Assembly: GCF_000143415.4 (NCBI RefSeq)
Contig: NW_003314270.1
Coordinates: forward strand, 2,200,290-2,264,289
Reading direction: 5' to 3'
Source of the DNA: Selaginella moellendorffii
Lineage: Eukaryota; Streptophyta; Lycopodiopsida; Selaginellales; Selaginellaceae
Length of the DNA stretch: 64,000 bases
Below are positions 19,048-31,189 of the stretch, in pieces (the stretch's first letter is position 1; each line of letters begins with the position of its first letter). The notes below the pieces were generated by a model. The model made no database searches, was not told where the DNA came from, and saw only the letters and a program-made list of their open reading frames with translations. Made by a program: the position numbers and the translations under genes.

Positions 19048-22000
19048 TCAAACTCTTATATTATTAAGGCTTTTGCTATCATCAAACCTTTGTTTCTCTC
19101 TAGGTCTTGCAAGCTTTGGTGACTGCCTCATCTTCCCAGCTTTCCTCAGCCTCTTCTCTTCCTTCTTCTTCTCCACCTGACTGCTAGCTTTCGGGAGCTT
19201 CACCCTGAGCTGCTTGGCCAGCTTCTCAGCTCTCCCCCTCAAGTCGGCTTCCATGGCCGCTGTTCGTCCTTCCGGGGTGAGATGGACGAGCCTGGCGAAC
19301 TTCTTGGGGAGTATGTCCCCCATTGTCTCGTCGATCTCTTGGATGGCCGGTGCCAGCCCGGCCCACACGAAAGCACCGTTGTAAACCTGGATGGCGTTTG
19401 TGTCGGGCAGAGTCTTCGTGTTCTTGAGCTCCAGGTCGAGGCAGTAAGGCGATTCCTTGAGCCACATGCACAGAGCGTGGCTCTTTGCGACCAGGACTCC
19501 GGCCCTCGTTTTCGATGGAAGAAACGGTGATCCCATCTGCCAAAGGTGAGTTTTGATTGTGTTGCTCACCGAGGCCTGGTTGTTGAGCTTGCTGCTTCCT
19601 ATGTCTATCTGGATGGACTTTGGTGGAACTGGCGATCCTTGCAGTGAAGCGTCCTGAGAGCTAGTTCGTAAGTATGATATTGAGCGTAAACGAATGTACG
19701 TTGTACCTGCATTTGATCCAGCCAGAGTATCAAAGCGACCAGTGCGGCCCCTGGCGACAGTCTACGAAAGTCCGCTCCCCAGTTCCTGTCTTTCACCCTG
19801 GGAGTCAAAAACACGAGCAAACGTGTCAGCTATTTGCTCCAAAGGTTGTCAGGTACCTGGCTAAAACTTGGGTGTAAATGTTGCTTTCAATCGCCACTGC
19901 AAACACCAAAGCTGCTGTTGCGCACTGCCGGAATGCCCAGAGCAAGTCCATAAGCACGTTTACAACCCCTTGGCATGCTTCGGGGCCAGACTCTTGCAAC
20001 TGATCGAATATGTCTTGCATGTCCTGCACCACTTTGGGAGTGCATTCGGTCATAAGCCTGAAAACGAAAAGAAAACAACGAACACTTAGTAAGAATCGCA
20101 TCGCCAAGGAAAAAAACTTACCTCAAAGGGAGCGAGAAACCAGCTTCGGACAAAGCTTTCAGAAGCATCAACGCATGACTTGACCTTTCGCAGACCGACG
20201 CAGCCCCGACGAAGCAAGTTATTGTAACATGAGTGGGCCGAACACAAGCGTCGGTCATCTTTCTCAGCCATATCACCGCAGACAAATAATCCTTGTTGTT
20301 CAAGTGGGAGTTGATGATGCTCGTATAGTGGATGGCGTCCGGGCTCATTCCAATCTCTGGTAGCGTTTCGAGAACCTCTTCAGCCTTTCCAGTAGCACCA
20401 CCTTTCCCGTAAGAATCCATGAGCATGTGAATCGTCGTCAGGCTCGGTTCAAAGCCATCGGCTTTCATCTGCTCTATGACCTCCTCTATCTTCCTGTGCT
20501 CCCCAGCTTTCCGGTACACGTTGATCATCACATTGTATGCTGTAGCATCAGGCTTGCACCCGGTTTCCGCAATGCTCTTGAAAACAAGCTCAGCATCCTC
20601 ATATGCCTGGAGACGTCCGTAAGCCGAGATGAGTGTCGTGTACGTCGAGATGTTTGGAGCATTGCCTGTCTTGATCATTTCCCTGAGAAGAGCTTGAGCC
20701 TCTTGCACCATCTGGTTGCGGCTGTAGAGCATGATAAGCGTGTTAAAAGTGGTAGCATCCGGCGAGCAGCCTATTTCTTGCATCCCTTTGAAGACCAAGG
20801 CCGCTTTTCTGTAGCTTCCGAGCTTGCTGTATAAGCTGATCATATGGTTGTAGATATCCATGTCGAGCTCCAATCCTGCCTTCTTGATGTCCTTGACAAG
20901 CTCTTCAGCATCGATCTCAACCGTTTCTCTGGAGTATAAAGCAAGCAAGGCCTTGAACACCTGGATGCTGGGAGAAAATCCGGCCTCTCTCATCTGCCGG
21001 TACATGCTCCTAGCTTCTTCCAGATTTCCATTCCTGCTAAAAGCATGAAAAATCACCACAAACGTTCTTGAGTTAGGAGTTATCCCCATCTCAGGCAAGC
21101 GCTGATAGAACTCACTTAGCTCTTTCGCTTTCCCAGCTCTTCCAAAGGCTTCGAGCACGTAGTTTGCACAGGCAGCGTTGGGCTGTAGACCGGCGGCCAC
21201 CATATTGTCCAGTGCTCTCGTAGCTCGCTCAAAGTTTCCGGTCTCGGCATAAGCTGAGAGCAACGCGCTGTAGGCGGATGTGTTTCCAGCAAAACCATGC
21301 CGCTGCAAATCTCTGAAAACGATCTCGGCATTCTGCCACAGCTTCAACTTTCCATAAGATGCGATAATCGCAACGTGCATGGCTGAGTCCTTAACTTCAA
21401 AGGCGTGGAGGCAATCGATCAGAAGCTCGTGCGCAACGAAAGCAAACCCCTTGCGACAGTAGCACATCACAGCAGTTTGAAGAACTTCAGCGTCCATTTC
21501 CAATCCCTCTGTTGTCATATCCAGAAACCGAGCAAGAGCTTCGTCTTGCATGCCAGCTCGATCATAGGAAGCGACCAACACCTTGAGAAAGTCGGAAACC
21601 TGTGCCTGGCCGTAAGTCTGAGAAGTTCTCATCTCTTCCTCCGCTTCACTGAACCTTCCCGCTTTTGCCAGCATCAGCGCCAGTCTCTTGTACAGGTGAG
21701 CAGCAACACTAGGCTCGATGCTCGACACCGCGTGAACCAAATCTCGCGCGTCACTGAGCTTCCCGGATGCCTCAAAGGCACCGAGAACGTCGTTGAGTGT
21801 TTCCACCTTCACTGCCACCCCTTGCGCAAAGGAGATCTTCAACACAACCGCGGCTTCCGCATAGAATCCACCTTTAGCAAGCGTGGAAGAAAGCGCGGCC
21901 AAGCTAGCACTGGACTGCACCATCTCCTTGCTAAGGTTCTCGATCTCCGCCAGAGAACTTTTCTGATAGAAGACCCGAACCATGATAGCGTAGACACTGA

Positions 22001-23624
22001 GCTCCGGCTTCAAGCCCGAGCCAACCATAGCCTTGTATAGAATTATGCACTTCTCTGGCATTTCAGCTTTGAAGAAGACGTCCAGCATCACCGAGTAAGC
22101 CAAGAGGTCGGGACGAACTCCAGCACGAAGCATGCAGCTGTAAGTGTGTTCCGCATCACTAAACATATCCGCCTTTGCATACGCACAAATCATGGCGCTG
22201 AAAGCTTGCAGAGTTGGCCTGACTTGCGACTTGAGCATGTCTTCGAACATAGCCGCTGCCTCGTTCACAAACCCAGCCTTGCCAAGCGTATCGATCAAAA
22301 CCGTGAAAGTCACCGAATCCGGGCAGCGTCCTTCCTCCTTCATCTGGACGTAAAGCTCCTCGGCCTTCCTGTGCATCCCCGCCTTCCCATACATGTGTAT
22401 CATCGTGTTGTACGTTATCTCGTCCGAGGAGCAGCGGGCGTCTCTCATCATCCCTCGGATCCTCTCCACCTCCTCAATCCTCCCGTCCCTGGCGAAAGCA
22501 TGGAGCACCGAGTTGTAAGTCACGGCATCCGGAGTAAAGCCCTGCTCTTGCATGATCCTAAAGATGGAGCTCGCAGCCTCGACTCTCCCAGCTCGACCAT
22601 AGACCGAGATCATCGCGTTGTACGTCCAAATATCCGGATCACACCCCTGCCGCTGCATCTCCTCGAAGATCAAAATGGCGTCGCTCAGCCTGTTGTTGAG
22701 GCTGCAAGCGCTGATCAAAGTGTTGTACGTGATGGTATCCGGCCTGAGACCAGCAGCGTAGACGTCCTGGAGGAGCGAGGAGGCCAGACCCTCTTGCATG
22801 CCACCCCGAGTTCTCGCCTTGATCACGATGTTAAAGGTGACGAGATCCGGCCGGCATCCTCTATCTTGCATCCGGCAGAGAAGCTGCTGGACGCTGTTCC
22901 AATCTCCATGCCTCGCGTAGACGCTCATGAGCGAGTTGTAAACTTGGACACAATTGCCAATGCTCGACTCCGCTCGGTCGAAGAGCTCTTGCGCTAGGCC
23001 GGGCTGATTCGCTCTCCCCAGCACCGATAGCATCACCGCCAGCATCCTTGGATTGGGAGCGTACCAGCGAGCAACGTTGAGGCACTCGTAGAGCTCCAGC
23101 GCGCGCTGCCAGCTCGTGTTTGCCACTCGCTTCACAACATAGCACAAATCCGTGGGGGCGAGCTGCTCCTTCCAGCCATCCACCGTCTCGCGCACGAATT
23201 CGTGCTCGTCCAGCCGGCAAATCGCGTCCGACAGCCGCTGGACGCGCTGCCGCCAGTCCTTGGCGCGCTTGAGCGCGAGCTTGGACATCTTGCGCGGCTT
23301 GACGGGCTCTAGCACAGCCATGAGCGGCGGCTGGAGGTACTCACCGCGGTACTGCCGCCACATCTTCTTCGGCTTCTGGGGATCCAGAACGACGTACATC
23401 GGCTCCCTCTCCCCGGCGGCATTCTCTTGCTGGGAATGCGAATGCGATGGCGATTCCTCGCTCTCCTCGGCGGTGCCTCTTCCCGTCCTTCTCGAGGTGT
23501 AATCGCTGTGCTGCGGCCATCGGATCGACGGCATTGCTCGCGGATACACGAATCGTGGAGTTGGAGCTGGAGAATCGATCGGGAAGGCCGGCGACGACGC
23601 GGAAATCTGGAGCGCCATCACCAT
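19048..23624 (-). CDS. EMB1270: Plastid PPR-SMR protein, EMB1270 type
   Basis: Four exons (23624-20122, 20057-19857, 19797-19707, 19653-19048) give a 1466-residue product that stays in frame throughout. Exon 1 encodes an N-terminal transit-like region, a basic KMSKLALKRAKDWRQRV block, and then about two dozen P-type pentatricopeptide repeats such as TYNAMISVYGRAGR and TYNTMIHMYGKAGM. The downstream exons encode an SMR-type domain: the ADFRRLSPGAALVALILWLD and MGSPFLPSKTRAGVLVAKSH segments correspond to the end of Arabidopsis EMB1270 (At3g18110), as I recall it. That family acts in chloroplast RNA splicing and is embryo-essential. An ATG at 23687 is in frame, but it would overlap the upstream gene's last codons. 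MVMALQISASS at 23624 looks like the natural start. Only about 50 bp separate it from the upstream gene's stop codon. Confidence 0.93.
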
Positions 23625-23673
23625 GGCTTCCAAGAGCCCTAGAACAAAACCTCTTACATTGAAAATTCTGGGT

Positions 23674-26600
23674 TTAAGAAGCCCCACTCTCGTGGAGTTG
23701 TCTAGCGTCGGCCACGAGCCTCTTCAAGAGCTTGGTTTTGTTTCCATGGCTCCAATCGGGATTGTTCTGCCAAGAAAAATTTCGTGAGCGATCTATCCAA
23801 GTAGAGAAGAAGATCTAGCTTACTTGAAGAGTGACCATCGCTCTCTTGGCAAACGCCGCTAGCTCGGGACTGGCAAACGGTGGGAGCCCTTTCACGATCT
23901 TATGGAGCTCCTCGTTCTTCTTCTTCCCGGATTTCTGCTGAGGGCCCGTGTAAGTTTCGATCAGAGACTCGAGTTGCGGGGCACGCTCTTTCACGTCTTG
24001 CACGGCTTCCTGCAAAGTTTTTTTGGAGCTCATTAGAGCCAAAGAATCTGAGAGAAGAACGACGATTTTGCTCTTACCTCCCATGCTTTTTCGTCAATGC
24101 CATCCTGCGAAACGAGCTTTCGTTTGGCTCTGTCCAGTGATTCCTCCAACGTTGGCAAAGGTTTGTCATCAATATCTGGATTTGTTCCAAACTCCTCCAT
24201 TGCAGCCTCCGGATCAACATCCAGCTGCAATTCGCGGGAACCAAAAACGTCAAGAACGGGGAAAGAACAGAAAAACACAATAGTAACGTACCATGAAATG
24301 CCTGTGCAAAGTTCCCTTGATCGCTTCCTCCACCTTCGTAAGAGCGTCCCCTTTCGCCATATACTCTTGCGGCGCTACGTACTCGATGGCTCCATCCAAA
24401 TCTATCACACCTTGAGGCACCACTTGTTTGCCTCTACTACTTTTCTTGACTCCGCCACCCGGTCTTATTTCGGTTGTTCGTTTGCTGGTAACGTCCCCCA
24501 GTGAAAACTGATCGCTGAATCTCTTCTTCCTCCTCTCCAGATAAGCGGACATCTGAGACTTCCCCAAGCCACCTTCCAGAATAGCCATGGCTCTCGCCGC
24601 TGCTTCTTCCCTCTTAAGTTTCGATCGCTTCACTTCAGCAGCAACAGTAGTGGGATCGATGACTTTCCCCCTGCCTTTGCCTCGTCTCGATTCGAAAGGC
24701 AGAGCAGGCAAACTTTCATCCTGTTCACCTTGCTGACTCTCCAAAGCTTCTTCCTCCTGAAGTAGCTCATCTGTTGGCGTGTGTAGGCCAATAAGACTTG
24801 CAACTGGATCCATGAGTGGGACGCCTTTGCCTCGACCAGGAGAAATGAATTTCCGGATAGAAGGCAGTCGATCCACTTCGGTATCAGATGCCTCGCTCTC
24901 GGAAAGAGTCTCTGTCTCAGCAGCTTTAACGGTTTCTTTCACTGCCTTCGGTGAGCCCGGCTTCTTCAGATCAAGACGCAACGGAGGTGGCTTGGGAAGG
25001 TCCGAAGATTTTTCTTCCACTACTTTGCCTCTTCCAAGTCCATGCAATACAGTTGGAGGTTCGGGCGTCGGAGCTTCTGCAACTTTTTCTTTCTTCAATT
25101 TTACTTCCAGCTTCAACGGCGCAGCTTTTGAAACACCAGGTCTGCTTCCTTCCGTTTCTGCTGGTTCATCTTGTACTTTCACAGCTCCAGGTGTGGTTTC
25201 TTCCTTCATTCTTACGGGAACAACCGAAGGCTTTTTCAACTTAAGCTCCAGTTTAGCACGTCCAGGTTCGTCTTTGGTTTCAGGCGCAGCCTCGAGTTTT
25301 GCAGAAGCCGGCTCTTCCGTCACTGTTGGAGGTTTCCTCAGCTTCAGGTCTAACTTTGGAGGTTCTTCCTTCTTTTCTGCAGGTTTCTTCAGCTGAAGAT
25401 CCAACTTTGGAGGAGGCTCCGTCACAGTTGAAGGTTTCTTTGGCGTGAGATTCAGCTTTGGAGTAGACTCTTCAGCCACCGCTGCAGGTGTCTTCGGCTT
25501 AACTTCAGTCTTCTCAGGCTTTGGCACTGACGCTGCCACATCTTTACTCTTAGCCGCCACTGCAACCTTCGCCTCAACTTGCGATTTGATATCGGTCTTT
25601 GCTCGTGCAGGTTTTGGAGACACCGTGTCCACAACCGCTGCTTTCTTCGTCTCTACAGGCTTTGGTGGTGGTGGCGGTGGTTTCAACGCCTCAATTTTCA
25701 CGGCTGGAACTTCAGGTGGCAGTTTCTTGGCGGCCGATGGCGCTTCTGGAACATGCGTCGAAGGTGGTTGGCCAATTGGCCTTTGCACCACTCCTGGTCT
25801 CAAAGGGAGTCCTGAAGGATATATCGGAACTGGTTGCGGTGGCGCTTGGAACTGAGCGTGTCCAGCCGGTCTAACTTGAGGAACACCTGCTGTAAACTGC
25901 GCTGGACTGTGGACGCTCATTGGTACTTGTTGATACGGCACCTGCGAAAACTGCTGGGGAGGTTGCCCTTGAACCTGCGTTTGAGGCCGCACTGCACTCG
26001 CCGCAGCTTTACCTTCCATAAGAGTTGCTCTATCACCTGCAGCTTTGAGTAACTCTGGTGACTGCTGCAGAAACTCAAGCGCCTTTGGCTGAAGCTCGAG
26101 TTTTGGTCGGGGAGCTTGGCCGACAGTTTGTGGCGCAGCTTGTCCAGTTGATGTCGGAACTTGCGGCGCTGGAGTGGCAACTTGTGTAGCAGGATATTGC
26201 TGTGGTCTTGCAATAGCGACATTTTGTGGAGGTGGCGGCGGTGGGACTGCTGCTGGTGCATAAGGTGGAGGGGGATACTGATAGCCCGGAGGATAAGCCG
26301 GTTGATATCCAGGATAGCCCGGTGGATATCCTGGATACGTTTGGTATCCCGGATAAGCTTGCTGGTAGTATCCCGGATACCCCTGATATGCTTGTTGATA
26401 TCCTGGATGATATACCGAAGGCTGACTTTGAGGATGATATCCGACTGGAGCCTGAGGAACCGGCTGCATATTGACATATGGATTCGGTGGATAGTAAGCC
26501 GACGTTTGAGGCCATTGCTGTGTTGGCGGTGCCGCAGGCTGCTGTGGATTTAATGTGGCTGGAGCTTGTTGAGGCTGCTGGTATTGAGGAGCCTGGCCAA

Positions 26601-27877
26601 TCTGATGCTGCATCCCAGGTGTCTGAAGAGGTGTTCCGTGACCGACACCATGCGATGGTACTGCGGGTGGTCTTGTCACTGGCTGCGCCGGGACTGCTGA
26701 GACTGTTGTTGCTGGTTGCCGAGCAGCGATTGGTGTTTCTGTTGCTGCTGTCATCAGTGCTCGCATCTCACTGTAAACCATATCCATGGCTGAGTAGTTT
26801 CCCAGTTGATTGTAGGCGTCCATCACAACTCTACAAGCCTGCATGGACACCGGCAGATGGCCGGCTTTCATCCCTCTGTAAGCCATGCCCACCTCCTGGT
26901 AAAATCCCCGGTTGTACCACGAACTTATCAACGCTGCAAGAGTTTCTGAAGCCTGAGCTTTCTCCTGTACGCTCGGCTCTGGTTTCTGCTGCCCCCCCGT
27001 CCTGATCTCCCGCATCTCCGCGTAAATGTTATCCATCTTCTGGGAGTTTCCCAGCTGGATGTTGGCGTTCAGAAGCGTTTGGCACGTCTGCATGGTCGTA
27101 GGAATGTGAGCAACTTGCATTGCTGCATGCACGTAGTCGATCTCGTAGTAGAGTCCTCGGCTGACGCAGGATTGGATCAACGCACCAAAAGCTTCCGAAG
27201 CCTCAAGACGGCTTGTAGGTTTCTGCGCAAGAAAATTATCAACATCAAAATTCAGGCTCTTAGGTGAAAGCAATTACCTTGGACGGGGGATACGCGGGCG
27301 TCTCCTGCTGAAAAACAAGAAATGAGCCAAGTTTCTCGTGCAAACTAACGGGCATACCTCCGAAGAAGGATCCGCAGGTGCCTGCTCAAGAAAAAGAAGA
27401 GAAAAACGCACAGAAAAGAAGTTATAACGGTAGTTCTTACACTACAAATGGAATTCTTACCTGCGAAGGAGGTGGAGATTGGCCGCTCGTCACAACACCA
27501 ATGATGCTGCTGACTGGTGCTGGAATCGCGGCCTTCGCGGCCTTCGCTGCCGTAGCTTTGGCCTGTGGAATTGCCGCAGCTGGACTGGATGTAGCCACAT
27601 TTGCTTGTAGTGCTTGCCCTGTGGCATTTCTAGCAGCTGCGATCGGGGATTCACCCCTGCCTCGCCCGGAGCTCGACACAGGAGCTGTAGCTGGAGCTGC
27701 GATTCCACTGCCGTGACCTACACCGGGAGACGACGGCGCGGATTTTGGTGCCGGGGCTGCCGGTAGCGGCGATTGCTTGGACGGTGGAGCCGCGGCGGCT
27801 CTTCCTCTTCCTCGCCCGGGACTAGTGCAGTAGCAGCGTACCTTGAGAAGAACGCGCCGATCCAATGCGCCTCGCAT
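23674..27877 (-). CDS. Pro-rich organellar protein with PPR-like repeats, At1g53645-like C-terminus
   Basis: Seven exons (27877-27461, 27381-27358, 27304-27278, 27222-24292, 24224-24078, 24009-23824, 23766-23674) give 1274 residues, all in frame. Exons 2 and 3 are micro-exons of 24 and 27 bp. The N-terminus (MRGALDRRVLLKVRCYC) is Arg-rich and acid-poor near the start, like a mitochondrial presequence, followed by GRGRG motifs. Residues about 157-305 hold two similar helical-hairpin units (LIQSCVSRGLYYE / LISSWYNRGFYQE) resembling PPR repeats. A long Pro/Gln/Tyr region follows, then repeated KLxLxLKKP-type motifs and several GRGKG motifs. The last 150 residues (NPDIDDKPLP, ESLIETYTGPQ, NNPDW) resemble the plant family of Arabidopsis At1g53645, as I recall it. 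The molecular role is unknown to me, and a mitochondrial site is inferred. It is divergent with ECHIA. Confidence 0.85.
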
Positions 27878-28103
27878 TCTTCCTTCCTACATCGAGAGCT
27901 AAAACCCTAATAATTCTTGGGGGCATATTCCTTCTTCTAGTTCCCTGGTTCGATTCCAGTGAGCACCAGGCCACAAGAGCAGCCATTTGGCTGCTTTGGC
28001 GGTGCGTCATTTCCATTCAGCGAATGAGTGAGAGGGAGCCGCAAAGAAGGAGAAGAAATAGCTGGATCTTAGGGTAAGCAGGTAGCATTCTAGTCTCGAA
28101 CCA
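27878..28103. promoter_or_regulatory. Bidirectional promoter region with telo-box
   Basis: The start codons of the Pro-rich protein (minus) and ECHIA (plus) are only 226 bp apart, so both promoters lie here. AAACCCTAA at 27902-27910 is a telo-box, common upstream of plant genes for ribosome and organelle expression. A GGTTCGATTCC word near 27948 resembles a Pol III B box but has no tRNA around it. Confidence 0.55.
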
Positions 28104-29385
28104 ATGGATCGGCCGATCGATCAACGCCAGCAGAAGCAGGGCAGTGAGGCCCTAATTCTCGTGGAGAAAAGAAGCGGGATCGCCACGATCACGCTCAATC
28201 GGCCCAAGGCGCTCAACGCCCTCACCAAGCCGATGCTGACGATCCTGGCCGGGATCTTCAGGCAGCTGGATAGCGATCCAGAGGTCAAAGTGATTATAAT
28301 CACGGGGTCCGGGAGGGCATTCTGCTCTGGGGTGGTATGTTTCATTCATCGTTTGCTAGCTTGAGAGATTTTTCTTAGCTTAACTCTTGATAATTTCCTT
28401 AGAATTCTTGGTGTCTGAGATTTTCTATTCGAAAGGATCTCTTTGTTTCCTTTTCTTTTCTTTTTGTTTGCGTGTGGTTTCCTGAAAAAAACGCATTTGG
28501 TCTTTTGTGTTTTTTCTCTTGATGGACTGAAAGAAAGCATAGAAACGAATACCAAACGTCTTTTTTTCATTGTTTTTATATTTGGAGGGATGGCTTTAGA
28601 GATTTTGTAGTCCTTCTTTGCTCTTCTACACTTAGAGAGAATTCTAACGAAAGCTACTTGATACAGGATTTAACAGCTGCACAGGAAGTTTTTAAAGGTG
28701 ATGTCAAAGACAAGTCAGCTGATCCCGTTGCACAGATGGAGCGATGCAAGAAACCGATAATTGGCGCCATCAATGGGCTGGCTATAACTGCAGGCTTTGA
28801 GCTATCACTTGCATGTGATATGCTCTTTGCGAGCAGCAATGCAAAATTTATCGACACACACAGCAAGTGAGTGTTAACTCAATTGCTTCTTCTTTTTTTT
28901 TTTTTTTTTTTTGATAATTCGTGTATTGATTTCAGGTTTGGAATCTTTCCGTCTTGGGGGCTCTCGCAAAAGCTGGCCCGTCTAATTGGTGTCAACCGAG
29001 CCCGTGAGGTGTCACTCACGGCTTTGCCATTGGAGGCCTCAACCGCCGAGCGTTGGGGGCTTGTCAACCGGGTGGTTTCTCCATCTGAGCTTATGGAGAC
29101 GGCGCGAGCTGTGGCAGAAGCGATTGCCAGGAATGATGAGAAGATGGTGCTCCTTTACAAGGCGATGATAAATGACGGGGTCAACGTCGCTCTCGGCAAT
29201 GCGCTTGAGCTTGAAAAGGTTCGCTCATCTTTTAAAGTTCGAAAGTTTTTGTCGAGCCAAATCCAATTGTTCTTAACTTTCAGGAGAGAGCTCATGACTA
29301 CTACTCCAAAATGAAGCCAGATCACTTCCAGGCCATGCAGAAATACATCACAGGCCGATCATCGTCGAGGCAATCGAAGCTCTAG
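28104..29385 (+). CDS. ECHIA: Peroxisomal enoyl-CoA hydratase/isomerase, ECHIA type
   Basis: Four exons (28104-28334, 28667-28866, 28936-29218, 29284-29385) encode a 271-residue crotonase. Visible features are LNRPKALNALT, ITGSGRAFCSGV (oxyanion-hole strand), KPIIGAINGLAITAGFELSLACD (second oxyanion-hole region) and FGIFPSWGLSQKLARLIG. The protein ends RQSKL, so the C-terminal SKL is a strong type-1 peroxisomal targeting signal. Length, sequence and targeting fit Arabidopsis ECHIA (At4g16210, from memory), a hydratase acting in peroxisomal beta-oxidation. The 332-bp first intron is unusually long for this region, and intron 2 carries a poly-T run at about 28889-28912. Two degraded copies follow downstream. 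Confidence 0.95.
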
Positions 29386-29479
29386 AAATCGAACGTACAT
29401 TTGATCTTGCTGAGATCTTTTATAAGGGAAGGAAATGCAATGGAGTTATCACTCACAGTATGTCTCTTTGACACTGCTT

Positions 29480-29965
29480 GTGAGGACCATCCCACATGTG
29501 AGTGATAACCCAAAGCCTGCAGTTATAGCCAATCTGTTGATAGCACCAATTATCAGTTTCTCCATCTGTGCAACAGTTAGCTGGTTTGTCTTTTGACATC
29601 AGTTTCTTTATGTGAGTGCCTTTGAAAACTTCTTGCACAGCCTATATGGAATCATTCTATCTTTTGGCACAAAAGCTGGCCAGGAGGCCTAGACCATCGA
29701 GCACTCGGGCTCGTCAACTGGGTGATTTCTCCGTCTGAGCTTATGGAGCTGTGGTGGAAGTGATTGCCAAGAACGACAGTAGAATGGTGCTCCTCTACAA
29801 GGCGATGATCAACAACGGGATCAACCTCACTCGAGCTCGAGCTCGAAAAGGTTCGCGTGGCTTTTCTAGGTCCAAAATTTGAGGATTCTAAGCCATGCAG
29901 AAATACATCACGAATCGAAGCTCTAGAAATTGAAGGAATCATGCGTACATTTGATCTTCCATTAA
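29480..29965. pseudogene. ECHIA pseudogene fragment 1 (rearranged)
   Basis: About 29495-29645 is a minus-strand copy of ECHIA exon 2 (it reads QEVFKG and later CTDGE, with frameshifts). About 29670-29965 is a plus-strand copy of exon 3 and part of exon 4, including LVNWVISPSELME-like coding and the end ATCGAAGCTCTAG. Exon 2 is therefore inverted relative to exon 3. Indels destroy the frame. Confidence 0.8.
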
Positions 29966-29969
29966 GCCA

Positions 29970-30680
29970 AACCTCACTTGCCTGGCTGCTATGGCATTTC
30001 CATTCAGCGAATGACCGCAAAGAAGGAGCTTAGGGTAAGAAGGTAGCATTCTAAATGATCAACGCCAGTAGCAGCAGGGGAGTGACGCCTTAATTCACGA
30101 TCGGCCAAAGGCGCTCAACGCCCTCACCAAGCCGAGCTGACGAGCTGGTTGGGATATCAACTGAAAGGGCATTTTGCTCTGGGGTGGTATGTTTCATTCA
30201 TCGTTTGCTAGCTAACATCAAAAAACATGAAACCAAGACCAAAGTCTTCTCTCATGGTTTTGTGTTCCTCTCCTTGTGTTTTGCTTTTCGTATAGATTTC
30301 AGGTTTTTAATCTTTCCATCTTGCGGGCTCTCACAATAGCTGGCCAGTGGGTGTCAACAGAACTCGCGATCACTCACGGCCTTGCCACTGGAGGCCTCGA
30401 CCACCGAGCGATGGGGGCTCGTCAACCGGGTGGTTTCTCCATAAGAACGACGACAGAATGGTACAAGGCGATGATCAACGACGGGGTTACAACCTCGCTC
30501 GAAAAGGTTCTCTTGGCTTCAGTTTTTTGTGAGCCATCATAACTTTTAGGAGAGAAACTCCAAAATGAACTTCCAGGCCATGCAGAAATACATCACGGGC
30601 CGATCATCGTCGAGGCAATCGAAGCTCTAGAAATCGATGCGTACATTTGATCTTCCAGGCGCGGGCTGAGATCTCTTAAA
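29970..30680 (+). pseudogene. ECHIA pseudogene fragment 2
   Basis: This copy starts with degraded 5'-flank and exon 1 (about 29975-30215: the CGGCCAAAGGCGCTCAACGC block, the GCATTTTGCTCTGG block and the following intron start). It lacks exon 2 and continues with a shortened exon 3 (about 30300-30510) and exon 4 (about 30550-30630, ending CGAAGCTCTAG). Deletions and stops prevent expression as a crotonase. Confidence 0.82.
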
Positions 30681-31189
30681 AGCGAATTCGTGTTTTCGCG
30701 GTTGGCCAAGAGAGTCGAGGTGAATGGCGCGCAAGCGAAAGGAAAAAAAGAAGAATAAATCGTCACTGAAAAAGAGGGAGATGTTTAAGGAAAGTTGTCT
30801 GCCAGTGACTCACGATGGAGGGTCTTATCCCCCGTCAAACTTCACTATTCACAGAAGAATCGAAATAGAAAATGCCACGTTGCGCTGCTGCATTTGTTGC
30901 ACAGGTGTCCTCCACGTCACTCCATTGTTTTTATTGTTTTCTCTTTCGTCACCGCCCCTGCTTGTTTGGAATTTTAGGTCGCGAGGCGACCAAAGCGCGG
31001 CAAGCTATACTCGCGCTCACTGCCGATCCATCGCTCCCGATCGATCGCTTGCTTGCGATCGTTTCTCCGTTTTCCTCATCTTTGTTTCCAAGTTTTCTCG
31101 CGATCGCTCACCTTCCGCTTTCTCGCGTGTTTCCGGTAGAGATATTTGGGAGATAATATCGTGAGAAGGCGACTGGGAAAACGCTGTCA
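30681..31189 (+). other. 5' region of the LBD gene
   Basis: I see no gene. Open frames here are short and compositionally unlike the neighbours. The stretch presumably holds the promoter and leader of the LBD gene that starts at 31190. No clear TATA box was found. Confidence 0.4.

Noticed and set aside
22146-22997. 283-codon plus-strand frame across the PPR-SMR gene
   Set aside because: It is a shadow of the antisense PPR coding sequence, whose repeat periodicity keeps other frames open.
27940-27975. Possible tRNA (GGTTCGATTCC B-box word)
   Set aside because: No acceptor-stem partner, D-arm or anticodon arm is found 50-70 bases upstream. It lies in a bidirectional promoter.
30724-31164. 146-codon Lys-rich frame upstream of LBD
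   Set aside because: It is low complexity and lies in the 5' flank that partly derives from ECHIA duplication. No homology is recognised.
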